64,000 bases of DNA from Synanceia verrucosa (taxonomy: Eukaryota > Chordata > Actinopteri > Perciformes > Synanceiidae), in contig CM056558.1 in NCBI GenBank assembly GCA_029721515.1, forward strand, positions 15,593,240 through 15,657,239. The letters run 5' to 3'. The notes beneath the pieces were generated by a model. The model saw only the letters and a program-made list of their open reading frames with translations, was not told the origin of the DNA and made no database searches. Made by a program: the position numbers and the translations under genes. Shown piece by piece: positions 59,190-64,000 of the stretch (positions are counted from its first letter, which is position 1; the number at the start of each line of letters is the position of its first letter).

Positions 59190-61190
59190 CCAAACTAGAA
59201 AATAAAGCGCTCACACTGAGAGTGTCAATTACAAAATAGAAAATCTCTCATAAGAGGAAACGTTACGTAAACAAAAGTAAGGCTACAAAGTAATAACTAT
59301 ATAAATATTTTCAATGCAAAACCTTATGAACAAAGACAATGGCAAGGATAAACACTGAGCAAAAACTTGACCTGGGCAATGGACATGATATGAGACATGG
59401 TGAAGCACAGAAGACCATGACATGACATGGACCAAAACGAAAAGACAAGGCGAGACAAGACTCACGGTCACAAAGGTGGGAACCAAACAAAGAGAGGAAG
59501 TAAAGTGATATGTAACACAAGAAGATGGGACTTCAAAATTAAACAGGAACTGACTTGACAACATGCAGAAAAGACTAAAACTAAAAAGCTACACAGGTTA
59601 AGACGCTGGCATGTCTATCTGCATAGGTAGAGTTATTTTAGTGGTGCTAATCTAAGTTATACTTATGACAAACTCATGACGAAATATCTAACAGGGTTGT
59701 GTGTCTGCATTGAAGGACTCAAACACATCAAACCAAAAACACAGTGAACATAGTTTCACTTGGATTGCATTGCCTTGATGCTACTTGCTCAAGAGCCACT
59801 TCCTGATTACAAGAATCTATACTCACAGAGGTGGAAATAACCAAATACCATGTGTTTCACTGGTCTAGGAGGAAATCCAAATTTAGATTTTTAAACTAAA
59901 AATGTGGGCTCTTTGTAATGCAGGATGTTCCTCTTGGGTTTTAGGTTCAGACTTATTTCCACAGAAAGGCTCAAAGCTACCATCATGTAAATCCTTTTTC
60001 TGAATAAACACAAATATTATTTAAAGGCTTGACGTGAGCTATGTGTTCTTGTGTTTACTTTGTAGACGGTATATACCATAGAGATTCATAGCATCCTCAC
60101 CACACTATATAGACTTGCAAGTTCAAGTAAAAGCCTCTACAAGCTTTCTATCTGTCTAAATTTTAAAAAAAAAAATGTCTGCTTATGTATTATTTCTGTT
60201 TAACTGCATGAAATAGCTGACTATGTTTCATCCAGATTCACATCAGCTCACCACCCAGTGTGTGAGTCTCGCTCCCCGGAGAATTTCTCTACTTCTCTCC
60301 TTCCTCTTTTATCCCCTATTTTCTTGTGTATGTAAACACAAGTAAAGCATTTTTGGGCTCCAAGGCAGAGCATAATGATCAAACACCATGCACGATCAAT
60401 GACTTTGAAGAGATCTAACTTCCCTTATAAATGTTTGTGTGCAAATTTCACACAGAAGGAACAGCCAAAATGAAGAAATTCACTTCTGGAGCCAATGGCC
60501 ACGTGTTTTCTCTCTTTAGACTGAGTCTTTAGGAAAGACATATTTTTTCCTTGAGGTTTTTTTTTCATTACATGGCCGTGCGACTGTAGGCCTGTAAGCA
60601 TGAGCAGGGAGGAGTCAGCAAGAAAGAAGAGGAGCTCCGACAAGTTTCACTGTACGTTGTGTGTCTCAAATGTTAAAACCTGTTAGGTCATTGAGTCTGA
60701 TTTCTAATAGAAGCCAGCTAGACAGAGGACAGTAACCAGGGAGTCTCAATGTGTATCAATGTCATCATTTCCTTTCATATATGATATGAAGGTAAACTGT
60801 GACTTTGTTGATTAAAGCACGTATCTAAAAAGCCTAACATGTCAAAACACAATCTTTGAGTGAATGAAAAGCCTCACCCCAAAGCTCACTTTCACACTTG
60901 AGCAAAAGCAAACGAAGATTAGATGAGCGAATTGACTTCCTGTTCTTGGTGGCGTAGCTGAAAAGAAGTTTCCTGTCAAACGTTAAGGTAAAGGCAGCCT
61001 CTTTCTCCCACTTGCTTGACTTGAAACCAGAGGCGAGGTTTAGGGTTTGGGGAACAAGTCCAGGAAGCTGCATCCACTGATAAGACAGAAAACGTATGTA
61101 GTTTAAAATAACGTTATTTTTTCCCCAAAAAATTATTTCTCTGTCAGAATTGAGTTAAGAACTGGAAATACAGCTTTCTGCCTGTTGGTC
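59190..61190. other. Upstream flank of the second CD45-type leader exon
   Basis: No gene seen. A promoter and untranslated first exon for the + strand gene may lie here, since the leader exon seems to have an acceptor at 61198. Minus-strand open frames at 60834-61073 and 61133-61837 have no recognisable content. Confidence 0.4.
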
Positions 61191-61229
61191 CCCACTAGGA
61201 CTATACTGTATGGTGTGAAACTCCTGGAT

Positions 61230-61293
61230 ATGGCAGGTTTCTGTGGTCTCAAGATCCTGCTGCTCTGGGCTGGGATCATCGGTTTGGCCAACT
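61230..61293 (+). CDS. ptprc: Signal-peptide exon of a second CD45-type gene, probably full-length ptprc (5' end only)
   Basis: ATG at 61230 gives MAGFCGLKILLLWAGIIGLAN plus one base, then donor GTAAGT at 61294. The exon has the same 64-base length and phase-1 end as the leader exon at 40470-40407 on the other strand, with 14 of 21 residues identical. Homology continues for about 35 bases upstream (CTCCTGGATATGGCAG against GTCCTGGATATGGCAG) and about 20 bases into the intron. A good acceptor (GGTCCCCACTAG, ending 61198) suggests a 5' UTR part at 61199-61229. Its orientation relative to nek7 matches human PTPRC. The rest of the gene would lie to the right of the window; no second exon could be supported by 64000. 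Confidence 0.78.
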
Positions 61294-61939
61294 GTAAGTA
61301 ACCATCTTCATCTTCGTTATGAAGGAAAGGAAAAGACATGGTGTCCCATGTTGTGTCTCTCATCAGAGAGTCTCCTAGAAGAATTAAAAAAAGTAGATGA
61401 TGTAAGACTTGAGTGATGGCCAACTGCAGGCGATGAGGTCTCTCAATCGAAACTCCTAATTTAGCTGTTTCTGAAATTGTAGCATATGCTCGACAATATT
61501 TATGAGAAAAGGCGAAACACTGTCTGTGCCTCAGATAGAGACATGAATCTGTCAGTGCAAACACTTGACAATTTGCTTTTCCTTTCCTTTTTTTGGGGGG
61601 GGGGTTGAAAACATCACCGCACAAAACAAAATCATTTAAAGTAAAAACAGAGGGCAGATATGACAAGCTACAGTATATCATGTCTTTGAGTTGCGCCTCC
61701 GTTTGTGCTACTTCACGTTTCTTAAACTTTCCAAACCTGAGAACACGAGACATTACAGCGAGCGCTTGTGATGTGAGAAGCTGAACAGTGACAGGTTTGT
61801 GAGCCCCTTTGGCAAAAGAATAAACAGTTATGTTCAATCAAAGACTGCTGTTAATAAGAAGACTCTCTTTAAAACGTGTTTCTTTCATTTGGTACAAAGT
61901 CATGGGAATTTTCGCAATCATGTTTCTATTCTGCTTTGA

Positions 61940-61978
<39 letters not shown>

Positions 61979-64000
61979 GTGGCGGTGGGGGGTTATGTCT
62001 GTCAGAGATGAGAGGATTTTTCGGGGTGTGTCCCTGCAAGCTCTTCACTTCAACCCTAGTGGCTGTGGGTGATGTATATACACATCTGAGGGTGTGTGTG
62101 TGTATGTGTGTGTGTGTGTGTGTGTTTGTTCAGGCCCACCTTACTGCCTCTTGCATCACTCAGAGTTCTGCTACTGTTCAGCACATCGAATCATGTCTGC
62201 TATTTTCAGCTTAGCCGTCTGTACACATTGAGCTGAAATGAACCCGTCACTGTCTTTAATGTCAGTCAGGGTCAGTTTGTGTTTCTAACATACAGTGTTT
62301 CTCAGCTACAGTGTGCAAGGTGAGTCATCATGGTTCACCACCACAACAGACATTTCTTATTTATATTCATCTACACTTTTCCATCAATCAACCAGTTTTT
62401 CAGAATTAAAATACTGTAGAGTGAAGTGACGATATTGTACAAAGACAAGAGGCTATGTTTCATAATAATTTAGTCATCTCAACATGAATAGCATATACTG
62501 TGGGACTATAGCATCAGTGGTGGGAAGTGCACATACAGTTAGCATTCTGCATTCTGGTGTACTTTGCTCTGTGGTACTTTATAACTATTGAGCATTTTCT
62601 ATATAAAATACAATATATATACAATATTGTCATACAGTAACAGAATAGAATAATTTTATTGATAAGGAAATTCACTTGTTACAGCACCACAAACAATAAA
62701 AAGAAAAGCAATAACATGAAATAATAAATAAAATAAAATAAAATAAACTAATAGAATAAGTAATAATAGACAAAAAAAAACAAAAATAAATAAAAACACA
62801 GCTGCTGTAACTGAAGTAAATTAAGTATCCAGTAGCAGGATCGATGTATCTATGTATATACTGTATATATACTGTACCTCTGTCAGTGGTAATTTTGCAG
62901 TTACAGTTAATATTTTAACCCAGGTGCAGCATAAAATGATGGATTTTAATTGTAATGGAGTATTTATAGAGATGGTAGTGTTAGATGCCACTGTCTCCAT
63001 TATGAGTCATTCAAAAAAATCCTACTCAAGTGAAAGTATCAACACATCTGCTCAATATACACACAAGTTTGCATGTTATGGTGTTTTAGCACTATGAAAT
63101 AGAATAGTGAGAGAACAGCCTTCTCCCAACACACAAACCAGTCAAAGCTAAAGCCAATTCAAAAGTCAATTTGCCATTCTTCACTATGTTTTCCTACTTG
63201 TTGATAAAGATCACATCTGCACCAAATTCATCAATTTATTGGCGAGAGCAATTGTGTCCCGTCTTTCTTTCTGTAGCAGCAGGATGGAGTTGTGTGATCA
63301 AAAATGTTGACCACTTCCGTGTTCCATTCTGAGTTTCCTTCATTTCCTGGCAGAGCAGAGCACCGAGCAGGCTGAGACAGAGCGCAAGTAAATGACTTGA
63401 GAATTCATGAAATAAAGGGGAAGTGCACAGTGTAAAATGAAGAAGTGAGGTCACAAATGTTAAACATGCTTCACAGTTGAAGCTGTTGAGGAGGAGGAGT
63501 GTGCTTATCGATGCAAAATATGAGAAGAAAATAGAGACAGATAAAAAATTATGGTGAATACTGATTGAGAGGGCACTGATACATGACACACAGAGCCAGA
63601 CACTGTATCAGTTTCTTCACTAAACGTCACTTTATCAGTGTCACTAAACTGTGTCTTTGGCCTCCCTGTCGCCCTTCCTCTACTTCTGCTTCTTTCTCTG
63701 TCAAACTTGCTTCCAGCTCTTGATAAAGAAAGTGCCCAAAGGACTAATGAGACTTCACTAAAAGCTATAGTTTTAGTTTATAGTTTAAAAAACTAAACTG
63801 TGGCTTAAACAAACTTACTTATGATAAAATGCATGTTAAGGTAAGTACAGTTACATCTCTCATTTTTCTTCCACTGAGGCAAAGCAGATCAGTCACCACA
63901 AAGTATAAAATGTTGAAATGTCACTGCAGAGAGCATGCATCGCAGCTCGATATAGTGAAACAAGAGTGCACTAAACCACATCCTGAGACTCACTGCTCGA
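61294..64000 (+). other. ptprc: Presumed first intron of the second CD45-type gene
   Basis: 2.7 kb with GT repeats at 61941-61972 and 62094-62124 and an A/T-rich simple tract at 62700-62800. A Ser/Thr/Pro-rich exon in the right phase was looked for and not found. A CTTCCAG acceptor at about 63710-63716 leads into an immediate stop in the required phase. Confidence 0.5.
61941..62125. repeat. Two GT microsatellites in the presumed ptprc intron 1
   Basis: GT repeats at 61941-61972 and 62094-62124. Confidence 0.93.

Noticed and set aside
61133..61837. 234-codon minus-strand open frame
   Set aside because: It overlaps, in antisense, the CD45-type leader exon and has no recognisable domain.
63700..63780. 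Acceptor-like CTTCCAG as the second exon of the + strand CD45-type gene
   Set aside because: In the phase set by the leader exon it meets a stop in the second codon.

Overview
The window is vertebrate genomic DNA: long introns with GT-AG boundaries, abundant CA/GT, GA and AT microsatellites, and degenerate DNA transposons. Two Tc1-like elements, several short inverted-repeat elements and interspersed-repeat motifs that I recognise from percomorph fishes point to an acanthomorph (spiny-rayed) teleost. No prokaryotic features are present.

Left half (1-34010, + strand): eight coding exons of nek7, the NIMA-related kinase 7. They cover everything from about residue 20 to the stop codon, in eight exons spread over 31 kb, followed by a 3' UTR of about 2.4 kb ending at an AATAAA signal. 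The first base looks like the last base of the upstream exon, because a consensus splice donor starts at base 2. The introns hold two broken Tc1-like transposons, three short inverted-repeat elements, a 122-bp retrocopy with a 13-bp target-site duplication, a 98-bp near-perfect hairpin and many microsatellites.

Middle (34900-40470, - strand): a complete-looking 14-exon gene for a CD45 (PTPRC)-like receptor, convergent with nek7. All exon phases agree and give a 575-residue protein: signal peptide, Ser/Thr/Pro mucin-like stretch, Cys-rich segment, four fibronectin-III-like folds and a transmembrane helix close to that of CD45. There is no phosphatase domain. The frame ends in a tail of about 31 residues carrying Tyr-Val-Asn-Val, a motif of the Grb2-SH2-binding type. 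No phosphatase exon is visible in the 0.9 kb left before the nek7 3' end.

Right (40.5-64 kb): about 20.7 kb with no gene I can support, including a 0.9-kb minisatellite with a 76-bp higher-order unit. At 61230, on the + strand, lies a second CD45-type signal-peptide exon (14 of 21 residues identical to the first, same length, same splice phase). It probably starts the full-length ptprc, which would continue beyond the right edge. The + orientation after nek7 matches the human NEK7-PTPRC order, so the - strand gene is best read as an inverted, phosphatase-less duplicate. This arrangement of an ectodomain-only CD45 paralogue head-to-head with presumptive ptprc is the most interesting content of the window.
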